Shown here piece by piece: positions 1-8,540 of a stretch of 64,000 nt of DNA. Position 1 is the stretch's first letter. Each line of letters begins with the position of its first letter. The position numbers and the translations under genes are program-made. This DNA is from JBDTME01 sp964583795 (GTDB taxonomy: Bacteria; Patescibacteriota; Microgenomatia; UBA1400; PJMF01), in the NCBI GenBank assembly GCA_964583795.1, contig CAZOWX010000006.1, positions 1-64,000 of the forward strand, read 5' to 3'. The notes beneath the pieces are model-generated. The model searched no databases and had not been told where the DNA came from. It saw nothing but the letters and a program-made list of their open reading frames with translations.

Positions 1-73
1 CAAACAATCTAAATTGACGCTCTGAAATTCGTGAATGTTTGTAATATCGATTTTTGCGGATGGATAAAGCCAT
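1..73 (-). CDS. N-terminus of a probable IS1595-type transposase (cut by window edge)
   Basis: An ATG at 71-73 on the minus strand opens a frame that runs off the left edge, giving about 24 residues that begin MALSIRKNRYYKHSRISER. From memory of the family, this basic start with a K/R-Y-Y-x-x-S-R-I-S-E-x-x-F pattern resembles the N-terminus of IS1595/ISXO2-like transposases. It begins only 7 bp after the end of the sugar transferase gene, so its terminal repeat, if any, would overlap the 3' end of that gene. The identification rests on a very short stretch; the catalytic part is outside the window. Confidence 0.45.
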   Translation of the reverse strand, partial: MALSIRKNRYYKHSRISERQFRLF

Positions 74-79
74 TATGAT

Positions 80-712
80 TTATTTTATCATATTAGCTTT
101 ACTAGCCCCTATGATTTTAATGATCTGAAGAAGTAGTGTGAAGTTTTGAAAAAGGTTTCCAGACTCCACTGTCTTTATTTCTAAATTCTTCCAATCCCTC
201 AACGACTTATGCCGTTTTCCTGAAAGAGCCCAAAGTGAGACCACTCCGGGCCTCACACGGTAGCGAAAGTTCCAACTGCCGGTCATCTTTTTTGCTTCAC
301 TGATGGGAAGTGGGCGGGGACCGACCAAACTCATTTCTCCTTTAACAATATTAATGAGTTGTGGGAGTTCATCGAGCCCTGTTCTTGAGAGCCATTTTCC
401 AATACCCACAAATCGAGGATCATTAGTGAGCTTAAAAGCCGGAAACGGTGACTCGTTTTGTTTCCAATATTTCTTTTGATCTTTATGAGCATCAATGTAC
501 ATGGTGCGAAACTTAATCATTCGAAACACTTTCTTATCTTTGCCAACTCTGTTTTGGACAAATAAAATCGGCCAGCCTGAGGTAACCACAATGAGCACAG
601 AAATAATGACGAATAGTGGAGAAAGAAGAATCAATAATAATGAAGAGGTGACAATATCAAATACACGTTTGCGTCGCGAAAAAAAATATGGCGCGATGAC
701 TACTTTAGACAT
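80..712 (-). CDS. Undecaprenyl-phosphate sugar-phosphate transferase (bacterial sugar transferase family)
   Basis: Predicted to move a sugar-1-phosphate from a nucleotide sugar to undecaprenyl phosphate at the inner face of the membrane, the first step in building surface polysaccharide. The protein has an N-terminal KRVFDI motif, one hydrophobic segment (about residues 20-45), then the family motifs QNRVG, KFRTM, SRTGLDELPQLINV-like, LVGPRP and R-x-RPG. It is about 210 residues, the short single-helix form of the family (like the C-terminal part of WcaJ/PglC-type enzymes). The longer open frame starts at a TTG (727); the ATG at 712 is preferred. It stands alone, next to an insertion-sequence edge, so the rest of any polysaccharide cluster may lie outside the window or have been separated from it. 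Confidence 0.92.
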   Translation of the reverse strand: MSKVVIAPYFFSRRKRVFDIVTSSLLLILLSPLFVIISVLIVVTSGWPILFVQNRVGKDKKVFRMIKFRTMYIDAHKDQKKYWKQNESPFPAFKLTNDPRFVGIGKWLSRTGLDELPQLINIVKGEMSLVGPRPLPISEAKKMTGSWNFRYRVRPGVVSLWALSGKRHKSLRDWKNLEIKTVESGNLFQNFTLLLQIIKIIGASKANMIK

Positions 713-730
713 GGCGACATTGTACAAACT

Positions 731-764
731 CAGGTGTCAGTTGTCAGGTGTCAGTTGTCAGTGT
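731..764. repeat. 7-bp tandem array (CAGKTGT)n
   Basis: Alternating CAGGTGT and CAGTTGT units, almost five copies, directly upstream of the sugar transferase start. Member of the window-wide heptamer family. Confidence 0.85.
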
Positions 765-889
765 ACTTCTACCAGGTGTGTACTATTCGTGACTTTCACG
801 AATATTTCAAAAAGTGAACGATTGTTTGAAATGAGTTGTAAGTGTTTAGTTAGATTGTATCTTTACTCCAGTAAAAAAGTGGAGGGTTT

Positions 890-2038
890 TTATTGCACTC
901 TTTTTTCCAAGGAGAGAACAGTTTTTCGCGGCTTCTTGAGTAAGTAGATGCCTGACACTATAAGAAATACTCCAGATCCAAGCAATCCATATGTCAAATC
1001 CACAGATCCTGAAACTGGTGGTTTTTGTACGTTGGCTGGTTGCGAGCTCTGTCGTGCTGATGTTGGTGTTGGTGTCAAGGTGGTTGTCAACTTTGGTGTT
1101 GGTGTTTTGGTCGGCACTGTACTATTAGCCGATGCGTTATTGATTTGAGTAAGTTGCTTTGGGGTAGGAGTTGCTGTCGCGATGAATTTTCCGCCAACAC
1201 CTTGTGTTTCATTCTGTACTACTGCATTTGCTGAGTCGGTTGCTTGTTCAACGACTGCATTGCCAGCTGTCGGCGTTGGTGTATTGGTTGATTGAAAGGT
1301 GTAGGTGACGAGTTTTGGTGGGCTTAAGATATCGACTCCTGATTGTTGTACGACCACCTTCGACTCTCCAATATCAAAAGTTAAGTTGAGTTGTCCAGTA
1401 CTGGGTTTGGTAAATGAAAGTGTTCCTAATGTGATTCTGCCAGTGGTCGCTTTATACGCACTCTGAGCAACGGGCTTAAAGATGACTTTCAAAACACGAC
1501 CATTTGTAGTGTTTTGAAAAGCCGTGTCTGCAGGTGTTAGGTTTTCCAGTTTGCTGGGTTCAAACTGTAAATCCTGTGGTATCTGGCCTGCAAAAGCGAC
1601 TGACAAGGCAATCTGGGAGAGATCCACTGGTGTGCTGCTAAGACTCAAAGAAACGGTGACTTGTTGAGTTCCTGAGCCACTTATCGTCCCTGTTCCCGGG
1701 GCAAGGAGTACCTGTGCGCTTCCGCCAGGAGATGCCGCTTGTTGACGGTTATCTTCATTTGTTTGACTCAAGTACAGTGCCGCTCCTCCACCAATAATTG
1801 AGAGCACAACGATGATTGCTGTAGCTCCCATGAGAATTTTTTTTGATGGGAGGCTCAATGCAGCTTTTTTATTTCCAGGAGATGTTGAGTTTTGCTTTTT
1901 TGTTGTTGGACTACTCAAGACCGGAGACTCTGACAGGCTGGGTGCTGCGGGTGCTCCAGCTTGGGGTATAAAAAAGCTAGCACTCCCTTGAGTGCTTGGA
2001 GAACTATGCCCTTGTGTGTTCGTTTGTAATGAACTCAT
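890..2038 (-). CDS. Membrane-anchored surface protein with a cohesin-like domain
   Basis: 382 residues. Layout: Ser/Pro-rich cytoplasmic head (1-65), one membrane helix (about 69-90), a beta-rich domain (about 100-230) with the pattern of cohesin modules (alternating hydrophobic strands, LQFEPSKLENL followed by GRITLGTLSF), a long Thr/Pro/Ala-rich linker (about 235-340), then PPVSGS, a second hydrophobic segment (about 350-368) and a basic tail KKPRK. Cohesin domains bind dockerin modules in cellulosome-like assemblies; a dockerin-bearing protein is encoded at 30378-32153, so a partner exists in the same window. The C-terminal arrangement (P-x-S-G, hydrophobic stretch, basic tail) resembles a sorting signal. 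The domain call rests on pattern only and needs a profile search. Confidence 0.6.
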   Translation of the reverse strand: MSSLQTNTQGHSSPSTQGSASFFIPQAGAPAAPSLSESPVLSSPTTKKQNSTSPGNKKAALSLPSKKILMGATAIIVVLSIIGGGAALYLSQTNEDNRQQAASPGGSAQVLLAPGTGTISGSGTQQVTVSLSLSSTPVDLSQIALSVAFAGQIPQDLQFEPSKLENLTPADTAFQNTTNGRVLKVIFKPVAQSAYKATTGRITLGTLSFTKPSTGQLNLTFDIGESKVVVQQSGVDILSPPKLVTYTFQSTNTPTPTAGNAVVEQATDSANAVVQNETQGVGGKFIATATPTPKQLTQINNASANSTVPTKTPTPKLTTTLTPTPTSARQSSQPANVQKPPVSGSVDLTYGLLGSGVFLIVSGIYLLKKPRKTVLSLEKRVQ

Positions 2039-2211
2039 TTGTTTTAGATAGTGTTGAGCCTTTATCCCTGAAATATTCGCTGCCTTTATTTTACTCAGAA
2101 AACGGATGTCTTTCTAGGGTAGTCTGACATGATGAAGAACAAGAGTGATTTTTTGCGAAAGTGTAAACAAACAAAGACATTCATGCTTAAAGCAGTTTCA
2201 GCTTTGCAAAC

Positions 2212-3288
2212 TTAGCGTCGTACAGAGACGTAAAATACTCCACCAAATGAGATGAACAACAAGCCAGCCACCAAGACGGCAATGGTATTTTCTGTCGATC
2301 CAGAAATTGGTTTTGCTGCATCAGTAGCAGGAAGTGAAACATCCTCCTTTGGTGTTGGTGAAGGAGCCTTCGTATTGGTTGGTTTTATTGCCACTGGTGT
2401 GGTAACCGTTTTTGTGGGAGTGGCAGATCCCGATGCACTCAAAACAGGTTTGATATCTGTCCCTGCTTTCGTTGTGGTAGTCGGTTGTGGTTGTTGTGTT
2501 GGAGCTGCATCGGTTGGAACAGCTGTTGTTTCAGGAGTATTACTTTCGCCGAGAGTTAATGTTTTAACTGGGAATTGTGGTTGCCCTACGGTGGTAGTCA
2601 GCGTAGCTGTTTCTGTTGAACTGTTTCCTTGCACAAAGACCAGCATGAGAGAGTTTGTGGTGACGGCTGGCGGATTACCACCATCTGTACCTCGCAGTTG
2701 TGACAGTGGAATCGCCCAAGTTCCTGACGATCGAACTAAAGCAGACATTTCGGCAGCTTTGTCGACGGTGACATACACAATACTGCCATCGGCTGGATTG
2801 CCTCCTTTGGTGAGCACATTTCCGTAGATGGTTTGGGCTGTTGATTGATTGCCAGATTTTTGGGCCGTCTTCACAGTATATGGTGAGCCATTATTATCAA
2901 ATTGACTGCTTGATCCAGTCCCAATAATAAAAAAGTAGTTGGTACTCGCTTGAAGATTGCGAACAGTAATGTGGTGTGTGTTGTAGGTACCCACATTACC
3001 AGCGAGTTGATCGCGATCATCACTTTCTCGATTGGTTAGTGAAGTTGCTGAAGTGCCATATTTGACATACGCTGCTGTGGCTTCATCAGTAAAAAACGAA
3101 ACGGTAAGGGTGGTATCAGTGATATTGGTAATTTTGACGTTTTTCGGAGTCGTTTGCGGAGTAGCTCGAGGACTAAAAATTCCTGGTCCCGAGCCAATAA
3201 AGAACACCCCAGCTCCCAAAGCGCCAAAAAGGATCATGAGCCCAAGAATGGTAGGAAATCGTTTATTAAGCAGTGATTTAAAATTCAT
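2212..3288 (-). CDS. Surface protein with fibronectin type III-like domain
   Basis: About 358 residues from the ATG at 3288 (the longer frame begins at TTG 3297). N-terminal membrane helix or signal anchor (about 10-32), then a Fn3/purple-acid-phosphatase-N-like domain (about 45-145) with NVKITNITDTTLTVSFFTD, AAYVKYGTS and HHITVRNLQASTNYFF, the usual strand pattern of such modules. A second beta-rich stretch (about 150-245) is followed by a Thr/Pro linker and a C-terminal PISGS, hydrophobic segment and basic end VRR. This tail matches that of the cohesin-like neighbour downstream, which suggests both are anchored or sorted the same way. No enzymatic motif is seen; a structural or adhesive surface role is inferred. 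Confidence 0.65.
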   Translation of the reverse strand: MNFKSLLNKRFPTILGLMILFGALGAGVFFIGSGPGIFSPRATPQTTPKNVKITNITDTTLTVSFFTDEATAAYVKYGTSATSLTNRESDDRDQLAGNVGTYNTHHITVRNLQASTNYFFIIGTGSSSQFDNNGSPYTVKTAQKSGNQSTAQTIYGNVLTKGGNPADGSIVYVTVDKAAEMSALVRSSGTWAIPLSQLRGTDGGNPPAVTTNSLMLVFVQGNSSTETATLTTTVGQPQFPVKTLTLGESNTPETTAVPTDAAPTQQPQPTTTTKAGTDIKPVLSASGSATPTKTVTTPVAIKPTNTKAPSPTPKEDVSLPATDAAKPISGSTENTIAVLVAGLLFISFGGVFYVSVRR

Positions 3289-3370
3289 AACAACCAATGA
3301 AGCCTTAAAAAGTCACAATATTACTCTAAAGAGTTTGAGAGGACTTTACAAGTGGATTTATAGGTAATGG

Positions 3371-3398
3371 ATTATGGATAGTAGAGTGTGGAATGTAG
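3371..3398. repeat. Degenerate 7-bp tandem array
   Basis: Units ATTATGG, ATAGTAG, AGTGTGG, AATGTAG in register; same family as the array at 27971-28040. Confidence 0.55.
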
Positions 3399-3435
3399 AG
3401 TTGTTGGAGTATGTATTGAAAGCAAAAAATAAAAA

Positions 3436-3572
3436 GTCGTCATCCTGAATTTATTTCAGGATCTGATAATAAGTAATCTTTAAGCCAGTAAATTACTAAT
3501 TTGAAATTGTTACGTGAAACTTGTCAACTTTGTAAGTTGACTACAGATCCTGAAATAAATTCAGGATGACGG
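3436..3572. repeat. Pair of inverted REP-like palindromes
   Basis: Two copies of a short palindrome with GTCATCCTGAA and TTCAGGATCTG ends face each other (3436-3465 and 3544-3572) around about 78 bp of AT-rich DNA. Each copy can fold on itself and the two copies are also inverted repeats of one another, like a BIME. It fills most of the gap between the Fn3 protein gene and the pilus genes. Confidence 0.85.
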
Positions 3573-3592
3573 ACCGTGCTTATATCCTTGTG

Positions 3593-4063
3593 TCACTCAG
3601 TGGCAGAGGAAGTTGCTTCTTTTGAGGTTTGTAGCGTTGTACTAGCAGTAGCAGTTGGTGCCTCAAAGGCTGTTGTTGCCGATGCAGAAGAAGCCTTCAC
3701 AAAAGTCGCTGCTTCTGAAGCACTAAAAGCTGGTGTTGTTTCATCAGTTCCCGCAATAACAAGATGACTGACTTTGTCTTCTCCAACGATTCTGTCATAA
3801 ATAGGAAAACCTGAGAGCTCTTGTTCTGTGTAGGTTTTTCTTGTTGCTAATTCATCGACTGTTTTCGCATCAATATTGGGATTTAGTGGTAGGGTGTGTT
3901 TTTGGGTGTCCACTTTTACTTTGGTTTTTTGTTGAGAAAAAAAGATACTAAAGCCAATCCAAAACAACACCGTAACCATGGTAAAAATCAGTACTCTTAG
4001 CAAAGCCTCACGAGTACGCAGGGCGTCGATTGCTTGCAGATAAAGTGGTTTTGCGCTACTCAT
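3593..4063 (-). CDS. Small membrane protein of the type IV pilus cluster
   Basis: 156 residues with one membrane helix (about 22-45, LIFTMVTVLFWIGFSIFF), a central region ending in GFPIYDRIVGEDKVSHLVIAG, and an Ala/Ser/Thr-rich low-complexity tail (from about 110). The start overlaps the stop of the PilO-like gene by 4 bp (ATGA), so the two are translationally coupled. Its place after pilN-pilO is where pilP sits in classical clusters, but I see no PilP-like lipobox or sequence likeness, so function is inferred from position only. Confidence 0.6.
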   Translation of the reverse strand: MSSAKPLYLQAIDALRTREALLRVLIFTMVTVLFWIGFSIFFSQQKTKVKVDTQKHTLPLNPNIDAKTVDELATRKTYTEQELSGFPIYDRIVGEDKVSHLVIAGTDETTPAFSASEAATFVKASSASATTAFEAPTATASTTLQTSKEATSSATE

Positions 4064-4752
4064 AAATTAGGTTCGTCTTTTTTCTCAGTATTAGTAGTAG
4101 TTGTTGCTTTGGTCGTTGGTTTTGCGTAGTAATGCCCTTGAATGGTGATTGTTGCCGTTAGAAAATCCAGCTCTTCGTCCGATTGCGAGCTGGTAATACT
4201 AAGACTATCAATACTCAACAGTGGTCGCAAAGTGCGAATGTGTTGGGTGAAATCACGGATTTGCGCATAACTGCCAGTAACACCAATGGTTAGATTGACC
4301 AGCTGTGCCTTTTTTTGTGCGAAGGGTGTCTCTTTCAAGTCATGGACAGGAAGCTCCTGAACTTGTAGTGTGCTGATGCTCATTTGCAAATCACTGGCAA
4401 CTTTTTCTAAAATTTTGAGCGACTGTTCAAAGGAAATATTTTCCGGAATTGTTTCGTCAAACAAATAAAACCGATCTTGTAAGGAGAAGTAGGTCGTTTG
4501 CACTGTAGAGAGTGCCGCTGCTTTGCGTTTTAATAACTCAACCGTTTTTTTCTTATCCTCAATCTCTTTAATCAACTCGGTCATGGTGAGAATAGTTGGT
4601 TTGATGGCAAAAATAGCGAAAAAAATCGTTGCTGCGATGGTGAAAAACAGTTCAGTCGAGATCTGGGCAATGGGTTTTTTATAAAACGTAAATAAAAACT
4701 TTTTTGCTTGTTCGACCTGGATGCTTGGATTTATTTTTTGTTGCTCTGGCAT
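4060..4752 (-). CDS. pilO: Type IV pilus alignment protein PilO-like
   Basis: 230 residues: short cytoplasmic N-terminus, one membrane helix (about 32-55, ELFFTIAATIFFAIFAIKPTIL), a coiled-coil stretch (about 57-95, EIEDKKKTVELLKRKAAAL), then an alpha/beta ferredoxin-like periplasmic domain (about 105-215) with YAQIRDFTQHIRTLRPLLSIDSLSI, typical of PilO. PilO pairs with PilN to link the inner-membrane PilM/PilC platform to the outer parts of the pilus machine; in a cell of this type it would link to the wall. It lies 3 bp after the PilN-like gene, in an operon. Confidence 0.82.
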   Translation of the reverse strand: MPEQQKINPSIQVEQAKKFLFTFYKKPIAQISTELFFTIAATIFFAIFAIKPTILTMTELIKEIEDKKKTVELLKRKAAALSTVQTTYFSLQDRFYLFDETIPENISFEQSLKILEKVASDLQMSISTLQVQELPVHDLKETPFAQKKAQLVNLTIGVTGSYAQIRDFTQHIRTLRPLLSIDSLSITSSQSDEELDFLTATITIQGHYYAKPTTKATTTTNTEKKDEPNL

Positions 4753-4755
4753 ACA

Positions 4756-5364
4756 CTATTTCTTTTTTATCGGCTGTGGTGTTGGGCTGATGGTTACTTT
4801 GGGTTGACCAATTTTAGCTGAAATTTGAAAATCGTATCCTTGAGTGCGTGAGTCTTTGTTTGAGATATTATCGGAAACAATGTTTGACAAGTACGCACTG
4901 GTTTGTAAATTAATAATAAACTGATCCAACGCTTGTCTTGAGTTGGCGTGTGCGCGAATTGCCATTTTTTCGCCATTGATGCTTAGTTCCTTAAACTTGA
5001 TGTCATTGGGGGTGATTACACCCAAAAGATCAAATACTTCTTGTAGCGGTGCATCGACTTTTAGCTGGTTATAATCTTGAATTTTTTGTTGGATATTGCG
5101 CACATTTTGTTCAAGATCTCCGTATGATTCGATAGTTCGTTGTTGCTTTACGATCTCTGTGTTGAGATCGGTAACTTGGCGATCGAGTTGAAATCTTGAG
5201 AGAAAACTTAAAATAACGACTAATTCGGTAAAAATGACCAGGTAACGGCCGACAGTAAGAGCCCACGTCGTAAGTTTGCCCACAAAACTTTCGTAAAAGG
5301 GGTCTTTTGGTGCCAAGTTGATCTTCGATTGATCAATAGTGGTTTTATGAATTTTTGAAAACAT
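4756..5364 (-). CDS. pilN: Type IV pilus protein PilN-like
   Basis: 202 residues. It begins with a short cytoplasmic tail carrying KINLAPKDPF, which matches the INLLP-type peptide by which PilN binds the actin-like PilM. Then comes a membrane helix (about 38-58), a coiled coil (about 60-100, DLNTEIVKQQRTIESYGDLEQNVRNIQQKI) and a small alpha/beta domain (about 105-195). It is the first gene of a three-gene minus-strand operon with PilO-like and a third protein. PilM, the ATPases and pilins are not in the window and probably lie elsewhere. Confidence 0.82.
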   Translation of the reverse strand: MFSKIHKTTIDQSKINLAPKDPFYESFVGKLTTWALTVGRYLVIFTELVVILSFLSRFQLDRQVTDLNTEIVKQQRTIESYGDLEQNVRNIQQKIQDYNQLKVDAPLQEVFDLLGVITPNDIKFKELSINGEKMAIRAHANSRQALDQFIINLQTSAYLSNIVSDNISNKDSRTQGYDFQISAKIGQPKVTISPTPQPIKKK

Positions 5365-5444
5365 AAGGCTTGGAAATCGAGTTCAACAGCTTCACTAATA
5401 GTCTACTGATTCAGGAGAAGAGTTGCAAGAAAAAAGTAGTTGTT

Positions 5445-5530
5445 GGGTTGTTATGTACTTAAACTTTTGCTGAAGAATTTATTGGTGTCCCACCTTGTCA
5501 ACAACTCAACAACACAACCACACAACAACA
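5445..5530. repeat. Inverted GTTGTT / AACAAC arrays
   Basis: A GTTGTTGGGTTGTTATG stretch (from about 5449) is followed some 50 bp later by CAACAACTCAACAACAC-type DNA (about 5500-5530). The arms are inverted relative to one another and have a loose 7-bp period. No gene is seen here. Confidence 0.5.
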
Positions 5531-5536
5531 TTTTTT

Positions 5537-7225
5537 CTATACTCCAGAATCATTACTCTGTCCTGCTGTCTCAACCAACTCTGGAGATTTCGCCAAAATT
5601 TTGCGCCAATTACCGAAGCTATCAAAGATCCTGGCAATAATGGACAGTTCACGAATATCAAGAATGTAGGCAAAGAGCAAGTACGTCAGCATACCAATCG
5701 TGCTGCTGCAAATGGTGAGACCGATCAACTCGATTGTTCTGGAGGTGTCAAATACCAACTGGTCGAGAATGCGAAATGGCAGCCACAAAAATACTCCCAT
5801 CAGGAAACTTGCCACCAAAATTTTAGCTTGCGGGAGCCAAAAGCGTTTTTCCAGGGCAAAAGGAATTTGGCGGTTAAGAAAACCCAATAAAATAATCATC
5901 TCCAAGATTGTGGCAAATGAAAGTGTCCCCGCAAGTCCAAGGAGTCCATAAGAAGTGGAAAAAACAACGTAATTGCTCAAAGTGAGAAAAGCCAGGGTAC
6001 TGATGGTCGAAGCGATTAGTGGTGCTTTCGTGTTGTGAAGAGCATACAAAGCGCGAATCAAAATATGTACCATAGCTTGGGCTGCGATGGAAAGTGCGAA
6101 AATCGCCACAACTTTTCCGGTAAGAACCGTTGCTTCCCAAGGAAAGTCTTTACTGCCTAAAGTTAAACGAACGATCGGAATACGTAAAATGAGCAGTAAC
6201 ACTGACGCGGGCATCGCAAAAAAGGAAATTTGATGCAGCGCCTCATCCATCAGTTGGCGAAATGGTTCAGTGTGTCCACTGTTTGACTCTTTTGCCAAAA
6301 ATGGCAGTGCCGCCTGGCCAATGGGAGCTCCAAATAGTCTGATGGGAAAGGTCATCAGGGATTGGGCGAGGTTAATAATGACGATACTATTTGTAGCCAA
6401 ATGAGTTGCAAAAAAAGTCAGGGCAAAGAGCTCAAGCTGATCAACGCTAACAGCCAGTGTCCGTGGGGCCATGAGTTTAAACATTTCTCGTACCCCTGGA
6501 TGTTGTGTATCGATTTTTGGAAAATATTGAAAGCCGAGCTTAATTGCCAAAGGCAGTTGAAGTGCAAAGTGTAAAAAAGCCCCGATGACCACCCCGATAG
6601 CGGGGGCATAAATGCCCAGTGGCTTATGTAAGAGCACAATGCCGATAATAATTCCTAAGTTGTACACAATAGGAGTTATTGCGGGAATGATGAATCGTTT
6701 GTAAGACTGAATTGTGCCCGATAAAAAGTTTGAGATAGCGAAAAAGAATTGAGCAAAAATCATGATGCGCGTCAGTTGAGCACTCACTGCAATTTGCTCG
6801 CTACTAAATCCTTTTCCGGTCATGGATTTGGTAATTGGAGTCGCAAAGATAAAAATGATGATCGAAAAAAACAGGAAAAAAAGCAAAATGATGTTGATCA
6901 TGCTTGAGGCCATGCGAAACGCACTTTCTTTCGAGAGTCGCTCATACTTGGTGAACACTGGGATATAGGCAGCCGAAAGCGCACCAATCACCAGTAACTG
7001 AAAAACTAACTCTGGCAGTCGAAATGAGACGTAGAATGCGTCAAGCAGTGGGTTTTTGCCTCCTTGATAGTAATACGCCACGAGCAAGTAGGTCCGAAAT
7101 AATCCGATAATACCTGAAATAAGTGCTGCACTGGTAATGACTACTGCCCCTGACAAAATACTGGCCTGCTGTTTCTCCAGCCATTGATTGCCGTACATGA
7201 TGAATTTGGGGAGATGAAGATTCAT
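5537..7225 (-). CDS. murJ: Lipid II flippase MurJ (MviN family)
   Basis: 562 residues with about 14 hydrophobic segments spread over the whole length, as in the MOP-superfamily flippase MurJ, which moves lipid-linked peptidoglycan precursor across the membrane. Family features include the N-terminal SGIIGLFRTYLLVAYY, with the conserved G-x-x-R near the first helix, followed by DAFYVSFRLPELVFQLLVIGALSAAYIPVF, and later MAPRTLAVSVDQ and TFPIRLFGAPIGQAALP. It is single on its strand and works in the same pathway as the two penicillin-binding proteins at 17.4-22.3 kb. A second possible start is the ATG at residue 10. Confidence 0.95.
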   Translation of the reverse strand: MNLHLPKFIMYGNQWLEKQQASILSGAVVITSAALISGIIGLFRTYLLVAYYYQGGKNPLLDAFYVSFRLPELVFQLLVIGALSAAYIPVFTKYERLSKESAFRMASSMINIILLFFLFFSIIIFIFATPITKSMTGKGFSSEQIAVSAQLTRIMIFAQFFFAISNFLSGTIQSYKRFIIPAITPIVYNLGIIIGIVLLHKPLGIYAPAIGVVIGAFLHFALQLPLAIKLGFQYFPKIDTQHPGVREMFKLMAPRTLAVSVDQLELFALTFFATHLATNSIVIINLAQSLMTFPIRLFGAPIGQAALPFLAKESNSGHTEPFRQLMDEALHQISFFAMPASVLLLILRIPIVRLTLGSKDFPWEATVLTGKVVAIFALSIAAQAMVHILIRALYALHNTKAPLIASTISTLAFLTLSNYVVFSTSYGLLGLAGTLSFATILEMIILLGFLNRQIPFALEKRFWLPQAKILVASFLMGVFLWLPFRILDQLVFDTSRTIELIGLTICSSTIGMLTYLLFAYILDIRELSIIARIFDSFGNWRKILAKSPELVETAGQSNDSGV

Positions 7226-7234
7226 TGTATTTTG

Positions 7235-7281
7235 GGTTCTAGGTTCTAGGTTCTAGGTTCTCGGTTCTCGGTGATAGGTTT
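7235..7281. repeat. 7-bp tandem array (GGTTCTA/C)n
   Basis: Three GGTTCTA, two GGTTCTC, then GGTGATA and GGTTTTT, all in register; lies just upstream of murJ. Confidence 0.9.
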
Positions 7282-7334
7282 TTGTGGTGGTTAGTTACTT
7301 GGTTCTCTTCATTGAAAAGTAAAGAACTGTTGAA

Positions 7335-7355
7335 TTGAGTAAATTTTGCACTCAA
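7335..7355. repeat. 21-bp palindrome TTGAGT-N9-ACTCAA, copy 1
   Basis: Same length and ends as the palindromes at 12342-12362 and 39828-39848. Could be an operator or a small mobile palindrome. Confidence 0.6.
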
Positions 7356-7523
7356 TACTGATTATCACACATTTCTTATTCCAGATAACAGTCGAACCAA
7401 TTAACTAAGCAACCGAGCAACAAAGCAACTAGCACCACTCGGATTATATGGGTAGTTGTGGTATCACTGAAGGGGGAAAACACTTTGACAACTCCATCAC
7501 ATACTGGGAGAATTCTGTTACCT

Positions 7524-8492
7524 ATGGAAAATAATTTCTCAGTTTCTAGCGGTTCACACACTCAATCAAGTAGTGCTCATCAAGTTATTGAAAACGAAAG
7601 TAGTTCGTCAAAAAAACAGAGCCGAATCTATTTGTACATCCTTCTCATAGTTCTTGTTTTTGTAGCGTCCGGTTTGTTCATGTTGAAACAAACAGCTAAT
7701 TTGCGCAAGAAACCAACTTTGTCTGTGTCTAGCATCACCCAGACAGTGACCGTAACACCAGTGATAGAAACTCAGAAAATGGAAGAGCCCTCACATTGGC
7801 AAACTTTTACCAGCTTTGATCAGTCATTCTCATTTCAATACCCAGCTGATTGGCAACAGCAACCAAACTCTAGTCTGAAGTCAAAAGATAGCAGTATGGA
7901 AATTTGGATTGAGGGGAATACTGTTGGACTTGAGTGTTTAGAAACAGAAAAAAAGGAGGTTCGAAAAGTTGGCGGACAATCACTAGAGATGCAATTTCTT
8001 CAAGGAATTAAAGGTCAATTTTGTGATGAATCCGGGAAAAAGGCTGCTTTTTTCATCTTTCCAGAACAAGAGAAAAAATTCTCACTGTTATTTATCTACG
8101 ATGAGCTGCGAGCAACAGAAGCAGAAACGTTATTTCAAGAGATTCTTTCGACTTTTAGCTTCATTTTGAAAGAAGACGCTTCAGCCGTAGAAAAGGCTGC
8201 TGCTAGTGCCTACAGTAAGAAAAATGGTCAGCCTCCTGAAGGTGCGAAGCTTAAAGTCTCTGAATTACAAGTTAAGGGAGACTTTGCGATGGGGAATATT
8301 ATTGTTACCGCGACAGAGGATGGTGGTCCCTCACTCTCGAAATTCATGGCCCATAAACAAGATGGGAAGTGGCAAGTTGCGCTCGAATACACGACCACCT
8401 ATTTGGAGTGGTTTAAGTCTGATGGGAGTCAGTTTTTTGATGACCAAGATACCTATGTTTTCTTTCGAGATGAGCATTATGGGATCAAGTAG
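7524..8492 (+). CDS. Exported membrane-anchored protein, PsbP-like fold suspected
   Basis: 322 residues from the ATG at 7524. This start is chosen because the downstream paralog begins with the same CCTATGGAAAA context and MENN. Short Ser-rich cytoplasmic head, membrane helix (about 36-57, IYLYILLIVLVFVASGLFML), then an extracellular domain starting near residue 90 with FSFQYPADWQ. That F-x-x-P-x-x-W pattern recurs in the neighbours at 8541 and 32196 and is typical of the PsbP/MOG1-like domain family in lineages of this kind. The C-terminal 100 residues may form a second small alpha/beta domain. Function unknown. It is followed 48 bp later by its paralog, so the pair is a tandem duplication. 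Confidence 0.75.
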   Translation: MENNFSVSSGSHTQSSSAHQVIENESSSSKKQSRIYLYILLIVLVFVASGLFMLKQTANLRKKPTLSVSSITQTVTVTPVIETQKMEEPSHWQTFTSFDQSFSFQYPADWQQQPNSSLKSKDSSMEIWIEGNTVGLECLETEKKEVRKVGGQSLEMQFLQGIKGQFCDESGKKAAFFIFPEQEKKFSLLFIYDELRATEAETLFQEILSTFSFILKEDASAVEKAAASAYSKKNGQPPEGAKLKVSELQVKGDFAMGNIIVTATEDGGPSLSKFMAHKQDGKWQVALEYTTTYLEWFKSDGSQFFDDQDTYVFFRDEHYGIK

Positions 8493-8540
8493 TGGATCTT
8501 TTGACAAGCTCGAGACTCGCTGAGATAATCCAAAGTACCT

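Larger units (their letters stand above)
7226..7523. other. Intergenic region between divergent genes: repeats only
   Basis: Holds a 7-bp array at 7235-7281, a 21-bp palindrome at 7335-7355 and a CAAC-rich stretch at about 7388-7435 with a 7-8 bp period. No gene is seen. Confidence 0.7.

Noticed and set aside
2252..2827. 191-residue plus-strand frame opposite the Fn3 protein
   Set aside because: Val/Gly-rich shadow of the Thr/Pro-rich coding strand; no start signal or family.
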